NCBI GenBank assembly: GCA_963839615.1
Contig: CAWIVY010000009.1
Coordinates: forward strand, 248,001 to 312,000
Source of the DNA: DASQMT01 sp963839615
Lineage (GTDB): Bacteria; Actinomycetota; Thermoleophilia; Solirubrobacterales; Solirubrobacteraceae
Length of the DNA stretch: 64,000 bases
Reading direction: 5' to 3'
In this document: positions 1 to 8,807 of the stretch, in pieces
How positions within the stretch are numbered: position 1 is the first letter of the stretch
How the letters are laid out: every line of letters starts with the position of its first letter
Translations under genes and position numbers: made by a program
Notes under the pieces: generated by a model
Seen by the model: only the letters and a program-made list of their open reading frames with translations
What the model was told of the DNA's origin: nothing
Database searches by the model: none

Positions 1-1
1 C

Positions 2-88
2 GCAGAGCGGCACACGCCACCGGAAGGCGTGATCGACAGGATGCTCCGTATCGGCGGCGTCGAGCGCGAGAGCCGCTTCAAGAAGTAG
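2..88 (+). CDS. C-terminal fragment of an unknown protein (cut by window edge)
   Basis: An open frame enters from the left edge and ends at TAG 86-88. The visible tail of 28 residues reads ...PPEGVIDRMLRIGGVERESRFKK, which has normal composition and codon use for a protein end. Nothing in it identifies a family. It ends about 10 bases before the stop of the transposase remnant on the other strand, so the IS may have inserted downstream of this gene. It could be chance, because the frame is short. Confidence 0.35.
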   Translation, partial: AERHTPPEGVIDRMLRIGGVERESRFKK

Positions 89-97
89 TACGCGCCG

Positions 98-1232
98 TCA
101 GGCGGCGAGTTGCACGGTTCGCGCTCGACTGAGCGCGGTGGCGAGCTTGGCGAGGATCGTCAGATCGGCGGGCAGCCGAACCCGATCCAGACCACGGACG
201 CGAAGCGGCGCAAGCGCCCACTCATTCTTGAGGCGTCCGAACTCCCGCTCGACTGACGAACGACGACGATAAAGCGCGGTGAAGCGAGGGCTGTTGCGCG
301 GGAACGAGCGGGTGCAGGCGGTCGGCCTTGATCCAACGTTGAGGCGGGCTTGCACTCGCCGGTCGGGCAGCGCCACTTGCTCGCGCCGCGCTTGGAGTCT
401 GATCCTGCGAAGCGCCACTCGCCGTGCTCGCACGTCGGCGGCAGGTGATCGCCGCGCTCGACCGCGATGGTATGGCGAAGCGGGATGATCAGGCCGCACG
501 TAGCGTTCCTCGCACCCCGCGTAGATCGGGCCAACGTCATAGCCCTTGTCCATCGCGGCCGTCTCGAGCGGCGAACCCGCGAGCGCGTGCCTTGTCGATC
601 AGCGGCAGCGCGTGAAGCGCCTCGCCGTCACGCGCGGTGCGGACGTTCCACGCGAGCGGCAGATCGGTCGCGGTGCAGACGGCCATGTCGATCTTGTAGC
701 CGTAGAACCCGCCATGCGAGCGAGTCGAGACTGCGGAGCGGTGCCCCCAGGAGGCGTCCGGGTCGGAGAACCGTTCGCGCTCCGGGCCACCCTTGCGGAC
801 GAACCGCTGCCCGTTCGCATAGGCGGGCATGTCAAACTGCCGTCGATGGCGATGTTGCGACCAAGCTCCGGCATCTGCGCGTGCAGCGAAGCGGTTACGC
901 CGTCGATGCAACGGGCGAGCATGTCGCCGTAGGTCCGCAGCTTGGCGGTGAAGCGGTAACAGGCGTAGACGCTTGGGACGGGGGTACCGGCAGTGATGGC
1001 GGCACGCAGGGAAGAGTGCTCGAGTGATGAGCGCGACCGTGCGCGTCCACGTCGGAACGGCGTAGATGCTCTTGGCCAGTGCCATCCCGACCAGTGACCG
1101 AATCGGGTAGCCGGGACGCCCGGTCCAGCGCGTCGCCTCAAGTTCGGAGACGAGAGCCGTAATCTCCGGCGAGTCGAGCACTTCTGCGAGTTGGCCCACC
1201 GCCGAGAGCGGTGGTACCTTCGTCCCGGCCAC
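98..1232 (-). pseudogene. Decayed DDE transposase (IS5/IS1182-like)
   Basis: Pieces of one transposase are spread over all three minus-strand frames. The order is: N-terminal helical region (starts MAGTKVPPLSAVGQL, with GYPIRSLVGMALAKSIYAVP) near 1232-1020; a middle piece ending in NIAIDGS (probable first catalytic Asp) near 1010-840; a piece with FDMPAYANGQRFV, SWGHRSAVS and GGFYGYKIDMAVC near 840-560; then MDKGYDVGPIYAGC (probable second Asp); and a C-terminal piece with SSVEREFGRLKNEW (third acidic residue region) ending at 98. At least six frame changes are needed to join them, so no active enzyme is made. The order is complete and the termini are present, so this looks like an old full-length insertion rather than a truncation. 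Terminal inverted repeats were not identified. Family assignment is from remembered motifs only. Confidence 0.8.
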
Positions 1233-1335
1233 GTAGCTAATCCCTTCGTGGTCCAGACCCCCGGAAGCGTCAACTTCGCGGGGGTCAATTTCGTTGTGCT
1301 CTAGAGTCGCTAGACAGCCGTAATATCTGACACAA

Positions 1336-2100
1336 TTACTGCGTTACTGCCTCCATTAAGTCGTCTTGACGGGACCACCTGATTACGTCGCTTACCTGTC
1401 CGAGAAACTCGGCATCCTGAGGGTTTATATCGCTCTCCCGGTCATCAATCAAAGAGACGCGGCGTGGGGCAGCGCCATTCCCGTGCGAAAGATCGCCAAA
1501 CTTCCCGTAGACAGACGACACCTGCGACCAGATACCACTTGGCGACACCGGTTCGATAGCCGCCCGCCGTGACGGCACAAAGAAGGTAGCGTGGTGAGTA
1601 CGACCGGAGGCTCCCTCCAGCGGCGCATGAGACTCGAATCCGATCTGCCGCTCGCTAAAGACGTTCGCCACTTTCCGCTCGAAGTCTCCGTCCCGCCCCC
1701 GCCGACGTGGCTTGAAAACGACGCCTGCCTGGGCTAACTGTGCGGATGCCGAAGCTACCCGCCAGATTGCCTCGCCAACGTCCTCGCCACCAACGCGAGC
1801 GGACACGCGACCGTCGAGGAAGTCGACGCCCTGGCCCTCCGCGAATCCGCGCCCAAACTGTTTCAGCGTTGCACGGACTGCGGGCGAGTGGCTCAATACA
1901 TGCTCATACCCCTTCCCGTAATCCGTCACCAATACCTCTCCGTTGATCGGAGTCACCCACGCGACCACATGGTCGCCATCTGGATACTCAATCGGAGTTG
2001 AACAGGCGATCCGGTCCCCCTCCGGGGACACAGCCGCGCATTCCACATCGTCAGATATGTAGGCGAGCGCTGCTATGCGAATGTCATCAGTGCGCTTCAT
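1336..2100 (-). CDS. DUF1828/DUF1829-type protein, unknown function
   Basis: A 254-residue soluble protein. The N-terminal third (about residues 20-100) has the pattern of DUF1828: DGDHVVAWVTP followed by VLVTDYGKGYEHVL, a small strand-rich domain. The C-terminal half (about 140-240) resembles DUF1829, with FERKVANVFSE, GASGRTHHATFFVPS and SSVYGKFGDLS. Pfam lists both as uncharacterised; the paired architecture is typical of accessory regions. Its ATG (2100-2098) shares one base with the TGA of the upstream gene (TGATG), so the two are translationally coupled. Base composition here is clearly less GC-rich than the rest of the window, and a decayed transposase lies just downstream, both signs of horizontal acquisition. 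A toxin-antitoxin or defence role is only a guess from this context. Confidence 0.65.
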   Translation of the reverse strand: MKRTDDIRIAALAYISDDVECAAVSPEGDRIACSTPIEYPDGDHVVAWVTPINGEVLVTDYGKGYEHVLSHSPAVRATLKQFGRGFAEGQGVDFLDGRVSARVGGEDVGEAIWRVASASAQLAQAGVVFKPRRRGRDGDFERKVANVFSERQIGFESHAPLEGASGRTHHATFFVPSRRAAIEPVSPSGIWSQVSSVYGKFGDLSHGNGAAPRRVSLIDDRESDINPQDAEFLGQVSDVIRWSRQDDLMEAVTQ

Positions 2101-2604
2101 CAGAACATCCCCAATTGCTCTCCGGTTGCCGGACCGCGATAGCCCGGCTCAAAGGTCACGATGTTCGTCCGCTTGCAGAACGCGCGGAGCGCCTGCGCGT
2201 GGCTAAGTCTCCATCCCGTCGAGCGGGACGACGCACCGAAGATTCCCGCTCGGCACGTACCGGTGTTCGTGCTCAAGGTCGGCGACCTTTGGCGGAAACT
2301 CAGCCCGAGGGCATAGCCGCCTGGAGTTCGAGTGGTTGCAGGGTGGCATCGTGAAGTCCCAGCGAAGCACGTCCTCATCCCGATAGCGAAGCGTGTAGCT
2401 CCAGTCGCGGGGCAGCGACACCGTGACCGTCAGAACGATGCTCTGGCCACGCACGACCCCGCCCCGCTCCACGGGGGCGCGCCAGAGCACGCGGTCAACG
2501 GATGATCGGGTCCAAGCCATTCCGGGCATTCTGTCCGACTCAGCGGCGAACACACGTTTGGGTTCCCGCACGAAGTCCTCCACCTCGTCCCGGCCAAGCG
2601 GCAT
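2100..2604 (-). pseudogene. Frameshifted partner of the DUF1828 protein (DUF6978-like?)
   Basis: Two frames join into one plausible protein of about 167 residues. From ATG 2604 the frame reads MPLGRDEVEDFVREPKRV, DWSYTLRYRDEDVLRWDF and EHEHRYVPSGNLRCVVPLDG. At about 2204-2211 it must change frame to continue as LSHAQALRAFCKRTNIVTF and end GPATGEQLGMF at 2100. The C-terminal pattern (strand with RWDF, a basic His-containing stretch, then a helix with a CxR motif) is reminiscent of DUF6978 proteins, which I recall beside DUF1828 genes. That match is weak and unverified. It overlaps the next gene by one base. The start could also be the in-frame ATG at 2658. One small indel is the only defect, so it may be intact in the organism. 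Confidence 0.45.
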
Positions 2605-2734
2605 CGCGGGAGTCGGTTCGACGCGGCGCGCACATCTCCTGGGGTAGCAACGGCCCATGCATGGGGTGCCGCCGCTCAGTGTCCAGTCGAAATTGCGCGC
2701 TACAGCGCCGTTTGCGGAGTTTCGCTAGACCCGG

Positions 2735-3848
2735 CTAGGTCACGCGCTCGAGCCGCGGGTTCGGCCGCAGCTCGCGGCCGACCTTCGCGCACGGCTTGCC
2801 GTCCACCTCGACGACGTCGGCGGTGAAGTCGTTGGCGCCGCGGATCAGCGACGAGCCGACGCCGTAGGAGTCCACGGGCACGCCGGCGGCCTCGAAGGCG
2901 CGGATGCGCTCGGCGTCGAATCCGCCCGAGACGACGATCTTGACGCCCTCGAATCCGTTCGCGTCTAGCTCGGATGAGGTCGAGCTCGGCCCGCACGAGC
3001 TCCACGAGCTCGGGCGCCACGCCCTTCGGCGCGTGCTCGCCGTGCGCGCGCTGGAGCGCGAGGTCCGCGAGCCGGTCCGAGGTGTCCAGCCGGACGCCCC
3101 ACAGGTCCGGCCCGAGCGCGCGCGCCACCGCGAGCGCCGTGCCCACGGAGTCGTTGGCGAAGTCGACGAGCACCGTGACGTTCATGTCGTGCGCATACCG
3201 GTGCGCGTAGGCGGTCGCCGCAGCCACCGTGTCCCCGCCGTAGGCCGCGATCAGCCCGTGCGGGATCGTGCCGACGCCGCGGCCGCCCCACCACGACGCC
3301 TGGGCGTCGGTGGAGACGCCGATCGCCCCCGCGACGTGGGCCGACCAGCCGTCCCCGGTCTGGACGAGCCAGTGGTCGTGACGCGCGGGGAAGAACAGGA
3401 TCGGCTTGCCGCGGGCCGCCTCGACGACCTCGGCGACGTTGCGCATGATCAGCGTGCGGCGGGCGAGGCAGCCGAGGTAGACGGTCTCGAGGTGGGCGAA
3501 CAGCGAGTACGGCCCCGCGATCGTCATCACGGTCTCCCAGGGCGAGATCGCGTCGCCCTCGCGCAGCGCGTGCACGTCGAGCGCGTGCCAGCCGTCCTCC
3601 CAGCCGCCGTCCGCGAGCCGCCGCCCCGAGCCCTGCTCGAGCACCGCGACGGCTTCGTCGATGCCGCCCAGGATCGAGCTCTTGCGCTGGAACACCTGCA
3701 TCGTCACGACCGGGTTGCGACCCTCGTGCTCGAGCAGCTCCTTCGTGTAGTTGAGGTACGCGTCGGAGTAGTACCCGTCGCGGATCCGCTCGACCGGGAG
3801 CCGGAACGTCGCCGGTGCGAGCCGTTGGGGCCTCGGCGTCACAGCCAT
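2735..3848 (-). CDS. pncB: Nicotinate phosphoribosyltransferase (one apparent frameshift)
   Basis: Catalyses nicotinate + PRPP to nicotinate mononucleotide in NAD salvage; cytoplasmic. About 371 residues from ATG 3848. Family features seen: an N-terminal DGYYSDAYLNYTKELL region, MQVFQRKSSILGGIDEA, the phosphoribosyl-binding region around VDFANDSVGTALAVARALG and LWGVRLDTSDRL, and a C-terminal EGVKIVVSGGFDAERIRAF plus VDSYGVGSSLI phosphate-binding segment. These last motifs are in another frame: at about 2968-2976 a dinucleotide seems to be missing (LIR then ELDANGFEG), otherwise the frame runs on into basic nonsense. Both halves are well conserved, which favours a sequencing indel over decay. 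It overlaps the 3' end of corA by 10 bases and is probably cotranscribed with it. Confidence 0.85.
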
Positions 3849-4783
3849 TCGCGCCGCCTCCGCCAGAAGTAGACGGCCGCGATCACCGTCGGCACGAGCG
3901 GGCCGAGGACACCGAAGATGAGAAACGCGCTCTGCGACTCGACATGGCCCACGAGCCAGCGGAAGTTCTGCCCGAAGAAGCTCGTCACGAGCGTCCAGAT
4001 GAGGAAGAACGTCGCGAGCACGGTGAGCCGCGTCGCGAGCGCGTTCAAGCGGTTCTGGTTCGCGTTGAAGTAGGTCGATGTCAGCGCGCTGAGGTCGTCG
4101 GTCTGGCGGAAGAGCTCGCTCGCGATCTGCGCCAGGTGGTCGCCGATGTCGCGCAGGTACTCGCGCGCTCCGTGCGTGAGGCCGGGGAGCGCGACGACCG
4201 CCTCCGTCGCCGCGGCGAACTGGTCGCGCTGCGGGACGAGGCGGCGCTGCAGCAGCTGTACCTCCTGCTTGAGCCGGTAGATCTCGCCGAGCTGGCGTTT
4301 GTCGGTATCGCCCAGCACCGCGGCCTCGAGCGAATCGATCCGCCCCTCGAGGTGGTCCACGACCGGGTACAGCGCGTCGGTCAGGCCGTCGAGCACGCGA
4401 TAGAGGATGTAGTCCTCGGCTTCGCTGCCCTGCGCCCGCAGCTCGTCGTGCAGGACGTCGAGCTCGTCGCAGGTCTCCCGGTGCACGGTGAAGAGATAGC
4501 CGCCGGAGATGTGCAGGTGGACCTCGACGGGCTCGATGGCCGGCTGATTCGGCGTCACGCGCGCGCTCCAGTAGACCAGCAGCACATGATCCGGGTAGCG
4601 ATCGAGCTTGGGGCGCTGGTTGAACTCGCGCGTGTCCTCGAGCGCCAGCTCGTGCAGGCCGAGCAGCGCTCCGGCCGCCATGAGGTCGGCGTCGGACGGA
4701 TCGTGGAGGTCGAGCCAGAAGTACTCGTCGCGCGCGCGCAGGGCCTCGATGCGGTCGCGGGCGACCTCGGTCAGGACCTCCAT
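3839..4783 (-). CDS. corA: CorA-family divalent metal transporter
   Basis: Inner-membrane Mg2+/Co2+ channel family, 314 residues from ATG 4783. A long cytoplasmic N-terminal domain (about 1-245), including the WLDLHDPS start pattern and long helices (LDGLTDALYPVVDHLEGRI, YRLKQEVQLLQRRLVPQRD), is followed by the conserved TYFNANQNRLNALATRLTVL stalk helix and two membrane segments. The loop signature is FGQN rather than the usual GMN, a variant that may alter selectivity. The C-terminus is short and basic (WRRRREWL), as expected. Start chosen at MEVLTEVARDRIEAL because the region upstream in this frame overlaps the sigma factor gene. It lies 11 bases after the sigma factor stop and overlaps pncB by 10 bases, consistent with an operon of the three. 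Confidence 0.88.
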   Translation of the reverse strand: MEVLTEVARDRIEALRARDEYFWLDLHDPSDADLMAAGALLGLHELALEDTREFNQRPKLDRYPDHVLLVYWSARVTPNQPAIEPVEVHLHISGGYLFTVHRETCDELDVLHDELRAQGSEAEDYILYRVLDGLTDALYPVVDHLEGRIDSLEAAVLGDTDKRQLGEIYRLKQEVQLLQRRLVPQRDQFAAATEAVVALPGLTHGAREYLRDIGDHLAQIASELFRQTDDLSALTSTYFNANQNRLNALATRLTVLATFFLIWTLVTSFFGQNFRWLVGHVESQSAFLIFGVLGPLVPTVIAAVYFWRRRREWL

Positions 4784-4794
4784 CGCGCCTGACC

Positions 4795-5295
4795 CTATCC
4801 AGGAGCACACTCCAGCATCGGCTCGAGCGCGCCGATCACCCGCTCGCGCCCGCGCGCCAGCCGCGACATGACCGTCCCGACGGGGACTCCCAGCGCGCTG
4901 CCGGCCTCCTTGTAGGAGAGCCCGACGACGTCGACCGCGACGACCGTCTCGCGGAACGGAGAGGCGAGCGCGTGCACCGCGTCGATCACCTCCCGGTTCT
5001 CGAGCGCGCGGTCCGGCCGCAGCCCGGCGCGCGGGTCCACGGGCTCGGCGGCCTCCTCCAGCGGGACCGTCGGGCGCCGCGCCGCCGCGCGGTAGCGGTC
5101 GACCTGCCCGTTGCGCAGCATCGTCATCAGGTACGCCGCCTCCGAGCCGCCGGTCAGGCGGCGCGGGCGACGCAGCAGCGTCAGGTAGACCTCCTGCACG
5201 AGGTCGTCGGCATCGGCGTGGTTGCCGCACAGCGCGCGGGCGGCGGCAACCAGCCGGTCGAGATGTCGGACAGCAGAATCAGCATCAAGCCACAT
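4795..5295 (-). CDS. ECF-type RNA polymerase sigma factor
   Basis: A 166-residue sigma-70 family protein with region 2 (NHADADDLVQEVYLTLLRR, about residues 24-43, and AYLMTMLRNGQVDRYRA for -10 recognition) and region 4 (SPFRETVVAVDVVGLSYKEA and LGVPVGTVMSRLARGRERV, a helix-turn-helix for -35 binding). The length suits a minimal ECF sigma. No anti-sigma gene is adjacent; the next gene is corA. Start is ATG 5295. The 155-base gap to the divergent BTAD gene holds a promoter for that gene but no clear promoter for this one. Confidence 0.88.
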   Translation of the reverse strand: MWLDADSAVRHLDRLVAAARALCGNHADADDLVQEVYLTLLRRPRRLTGGSEAAYLMTMLRNGQVDRYRAAARRPTVPLEEAAEPVDPRAGLRPDRALENREVIDAVHALASPFRETVVAVDVVGLSYKEAGSALGVPVGTVMSRLARGRERVIGALEPMLECAPG

Positions 5296-5414
5296 GTGGG
5301 GAGGGCCTTTGTGGGGGTTGGCCTTGGGGGGTGGGGAGCGAGCGTCCGAAATGGGGCGCCCAATTGCGACTGGCGACAGGATCCGCGAGCGGGCTACGGG
5401 ACCTCTACGGCGCG

Positions 5415-5443
5415 TTTACGGCCTCCTCCGGCTGGCGTAATGT
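5415..5443 (+). promoter_or_regulatory. Sigma-A-type promoter of the BTAD-ATPase gene (leaderless)
   Basis: TTTACG (5415-5420), a 17-base spacer and TAATGT (5438-5443) match a housekeeping promoter. The ATG at 5451 lies eight bases after the -10 box, where transcription should begin, so the mRNA is probably leaderless. This also supports the chosen start codon. Confidence 0.6.
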
Positions 5444-5450
5444 CCGGCGC

Positions 5451-8400
5451 ATGGAGTTCCGCGTGCTGGGGACGATCGAGGTCGCCGGGCCGTCGCCCAG
5501 CCCGTCGCCGCCCGGAGCGAAGGAGCGCGTCATCCTCGCGCGCCTGTTGCTCGCGCCCGGCCGCACCGTCTCGGCGGACGCGCTGCTCGAGGCGGCGTGG
5601 GAGGACGTGCCGCGCGAGGTGGCCGCTCGCTCGCTGCCCGTGCGGGTGGCCAACCTGCGCGCGTTCCTCGAGCCCGGCCGCGATCGCGGCGCGCCATCCT
5701 CGCTGCTGGTTCGCGACGGCGCCGGCTACCGGCTCGCGGTCACGCCCGAGCAGGTCGACGCGCAGCGCTTCGAGCAGAGCCTGCGCAGGGCGGCCGCGCT
5801 CACCCCCGCCGCCGCGCTGGAGCTGCTCGACGGCGCGCTCGCGCTCTGGCGCGGGCCACCGTTCGGCGACCTCGCCGACGCCGAGTTCGCGCGGACCGAG
5901 GTGCGGCGGCTCGAGGACCTGCGCAGCCAGGCCGAGGAAGCCCGCGCACGCGCGCTGGTCGAGCTCGGCAGGCCGCGCGAGGCGATCGACGAGCTGCGGC
6001 GCCTGGTGGCCGCGGACCCGCTGCGCGAGGAGCTCATCCGCACGCTGATGCTCGCGCTCTACGCCGCCGGCCGCCAGGTCGAAGCGCTCAGCGCCTACCG
6101 CGACCTGGCCGCGCGGCTGCTCGAGCTCGGCCTGGCGCCCGGCGCGGCGACGCGCGAGCTGGAGCGACGGATCCTCGAACACGACGCGACGCTCGCGGCT
6201 CCGAGCGTGCCGCTCGGCTCCCCCGCCCCCGCACCGGCGCCGGCGGGACGCGAGCCCGAGCTCGCACGGCTGCGCGCGGCGCTCGGCCGTGCGACGGCGG
6301 GACGGCGTGCCGGCGTGCTCGCGGCAGGCGAGCCGGGCGCCGGCAAGAGCACGCTCGTCGACGCGTTCCTGCGCGAAGCGGCGGGCGGCGCCGTCGCGGG
6401 CGTCGGCCAATGCCTGGCCCAGCGCGGGCCGGGCGAGCCGTACATGCCCGTGCTCGAGGCGCTCGGTGCGCTGGCGCGCGGCCCCGCCGCCGACACGGTC
6501 ATCGCCGCGCTGTCCGAGCGCGCCCCGACCTGGCTCGTCGAGCTGCCGTGGCTGCTCGGCGAAGGCGCAGCCGCCGAGGCGGTGCGCCAGCGCGCCCAGG
6601 GATCGACCCGCTCGCGCATGCTGCGCGAGATGCTCGAGGCGCTCGACGCGGTCTGCGCGTCGACGCCGGTCGTGCTCGTGCTCGAGGACCTGCACTGGGC
6701 CGACGACTCCACGCTCGACCTGGTCGCCGCGCTGCTGCGCCGGCGCGAACCGGCCCGGCTGCTGCTGCTCGGCACGTACCGCCCCGAGGGCGAGCCGCCG
6801 GTCGTCGAGCTCGCGCACGACCTCGCCGTGCGCGGGCTCTGCGAGGAGCTGAGCGTCGGGTGCCTGGCGCCCGCGGCCGTCGCGCAGCACCTCGAGTCCC
6901 GGTTCCCGTCCGGGCCGCTGCCGGACGGCCTCGCGGAGGCACTCGCGCAGCGCTCGGGCGGCAACCCGCTGTTCATGCGCAACCTGCTCGACCACTGGCT
7001 CGCCGACGGCGCGCTCTCCGAGCGTGCGGGCGCGGTCGAGCTCACGTGCCCGCCGGAGGCGCTCGAAGCCGGCGTGCCGCCGACGCTGCGCGCGCACATC
7101 CGCGACCAGCTCGACCAGCTCCCGCTCGAGGACGCCGAGATGCTCCGCGCCGCGAGCGTCGCCGGGCGCGACTTCTCGGTCGACACGATCGCCGCGGCGC
7201 TCGAGCACGACCGCGCGGCGGTCGCCGCGCGCTGCGACGAGCTGGCGCGGCGCACGCGCCTGATCGAGCAGCGCGAGGACGGCCACGGTTTCCCGCACGA
7301 CCTGCACCGCGAGGTGCTCTACGAGCTGCTCGAGCCCGACGCGCGGGCGCGCCTGCACGCCCGCGTGGGCGCCCACCTGGCCGACAGCTACGGCGCGGCG
7401 GCCGCCGGCAGGGCCGCTGAGCTCGGCTTCCACTTCGTCGCCGGGCGCGATCCCGAGCGCGCGGTGCGGTTCCTGCATCTGGCCGCGGAGCGGGCGTTCG
7501 GGCGCAATGCCCACGCCGAGGGCATCCGCCACCTGCGCGCGGCGCTCGACGCCGCCGCCGGGCTCGAGGCCGGCTCGGAGCGCACGCGCTCGGAGGTCGA
7601 GTTGCTCTCCTCGCTGGGTCAAGCGCTGGTGGCGACCGGTGGCTGGTCGGCGGCGGAGGCCGAGGAGTCGCTGCTGCGCGCCCGTGCGCTCGCGGCGCGC
7701 CTGTCCGACAACGAGCCGCTGGTCTCCGTCCTGCTCGCGCTCGCGACGCTGTACGAGCTGCGTGGCGAGTTCGGGCAGGCCAACGCGATGGCGCGCGAGT
7801 GCGAGGAGCTGGCGCCGAGCGGCAGCCCCGAGCACGAGCTCGAATCGTCCGAGCTGCTGGCCTGCAACCTCTTCCACCAGGGCGCCTTCGCGCGGGCGCT
7901 GGAGTACGCCGAGCGCGGCGTCGAGCTGTTCGAGTCCGGCGGGGCGCCCGGCGGCTACTCGACCTTCCCGGCGACGCTGGGCGACAACGCGGGCGTCTCC
8001 TGCCACGACTGGGCCGGGCTCGCGCTCTGGTTCCTGGGCAAGCCCGACAGCGCGCTGGCGCGCGCCACGCGCGCGCTCGAGCTGGCGCGCGATCCGAGCC
8101 GCACCTACAGCCTCGCGACGGCGCGCGTGCAGATGGCCGTCGTGCACCAGTGCCGGCGCGAGCCCGAGGCGGCGCTGGAGTGGGCCGAGGCGACGATCGC
8201 CGCCGCGCAGCAGCTCGGCTACGTCTACCGCGAGGCGATGGGACGTGTGCTGCGCGGCTGGGCGTTCGCGCAGCTCGGCGACCCCCACCAGGGCGTGCGC
8301 GAGATCTCCTCCGGCCTGGCGGCTTCGCGCGCCACCGGCGCCCGCATGGACGATCCGCACTACCTCGCGCTGCTCGCCGAGGCGCATCTGCGCGCCGGCG

Positions 8401-8807
8401 AGACCGACGCGGGGCTGGCCGCGATCGCCGCCGCGCTCGAGCTGTCGCGGCGGGAGCGCTCGTGGTTCTACGAGCCCGAGCTGCACCGGCTCGACGGCGC
8501 GCTGCATGCCGCCGCGGGCCGCGCGGAGGTCGCCGAGTCCTGCCTCCGGCTCGGCCTCGCCCGGGCCCGGGAGCAGGGCTCGAAGACGCTCGCGCTACGC
8601 GTCGCGACCGACCTGGCGCGGCGCGTCGCCGACCCGGCCGGCGCCGCCGAGGCGCGCGCAACGGTCGCGGCGATGCTCGCCGGCTTCGACGAGGGGCGCG
8701 ACACCCGCGACCTGCGCGACGCCCGGGCTGTGCTCGAGACCGCCCTTCACGCGATCGTGCCGGCGCCGGCGAGCACCAGCACCAGCGCGCCGAGCGCGAC
8801 GCGGTAG
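5451..8807 (+). CDS. BTAD/winged-helix regulator with STAND-type ATPase and TPR region
   Basis: A 1118-residue cytoplasmic transcription regulator. Residues 1-95 form an OmpR-like winged helix (MEFRVLGTIEV, VSADALLEAAW, VRVANLRAFLE). Residues about 95-250 form the BTAD domain (FGDLADAEFARTEVRRLEDL, PLREELIRTLMLALYAAGR). From about 265 there is a STAND-like ATPase: Walker A GEPGAGKST near residue 294 and Walker B VLVLEDLHWADD near 408, with RSGGNPLFMRNLL further on. The C-terminal ~500 residues are TPR-like helical repeats rich in Leu, Ala and Glu. The family architecture is that of AfsR/SARP-like large regulators. The 3' end overlaps the convergent uppP gene by 61 bases. It is divergent from the ECF sigma operon; the ligand and targets are unknown. 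Confidence 0.85.
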   Translation: MEFRVLGTIEVAGPSPSPSPPGAKERVILARLLLAPGRTVSADALLEAAWEDVPREVAARSLPVRVANLRAFLEPGRDRGAPSSLLVRDGAGYRLAVTPEQVDAQRFEQSLRRAAALTPAAALELLDGALALWRGPPFGDLADAEFARTEVRRLEDLRSQAEEARARALVELGRPREAIDELRRLVAADPLREELIRTLMLALYAAGRQVEALSAYRDLAARLLELGLAPGAATRELERRILEHDATLAAPSVPLGSPAPAPAPAGREPELARLRAALGRATAGRRAGVLAAGEPGAGKSTLVDAFLREAAGGAVAGVGQCLAQRGPGEPYMPVLEALGALARGPAADTVIAALSERAPTWLVELPWLLGEGAAAEAVRQRAQGSTRSRMLREMLEALDAVCASTPVVLVLEDLHWADDSTLDLVAALLRRREPARLLLLGTYRPEGEPPVVELAHDLAVRGLCEELSVGCLAPAAVAQHLESRFPSGPLPDGLAEALAQRSGGNPLFMRNLLDHWLADGALSERAGAVELTCPPEALEAGVPPTLRAHIRDQLDQLPLEDAEMLRAASVAGRDFSVDTIAAALEHDRAAVAARCDELARRTRLIEQREDGHGFPHDLHREVLYELLEPDARARLHARVGAHLADSYGAAAAGRAAELGFHFVAGRDPERAVRFLHLAAERAFGRNAHAEGIRHLRAALDAAAGLEAGSERTRSEVELLSSLGQALVATGGWSAAEAEESLLRARALAARLSDNEPLVSVLLALATLYELRGEFGQANAMARECEELAPSGSPEHELESSELLACNLFHQGAFARALEYAERGVELFESGGAPGGYSTFPATLGDNAGVSCHDWAGLALWFLGKPDSALARATRALELARDPSRTYSLATARVQMAVVHQCRREPEAALEWAEATIAAAQQLGYVYREAMGRVLRGWAFAQLGDPHQGVREISSGLAASRATGARMDDPHYLALLAEAHLRAGETDAGLAAIAAALELSRRERSWFYEPELHRLDGALHAAAGRAEVAESCLRLGLARAREQGSKTLALRVATDLARRVADPAGAAEARATVAAMLAGFDEGRDTRDLRDARAVLETALHAIVPAPASTSTSAPSATR

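Noticed and set aside
5394..8507. A 1037-residue open frame antisense to the BTAD-ATPase gene
   Set aside because: Arg/Gln-rich without motifs; a GC-skew shadow of the real gene.
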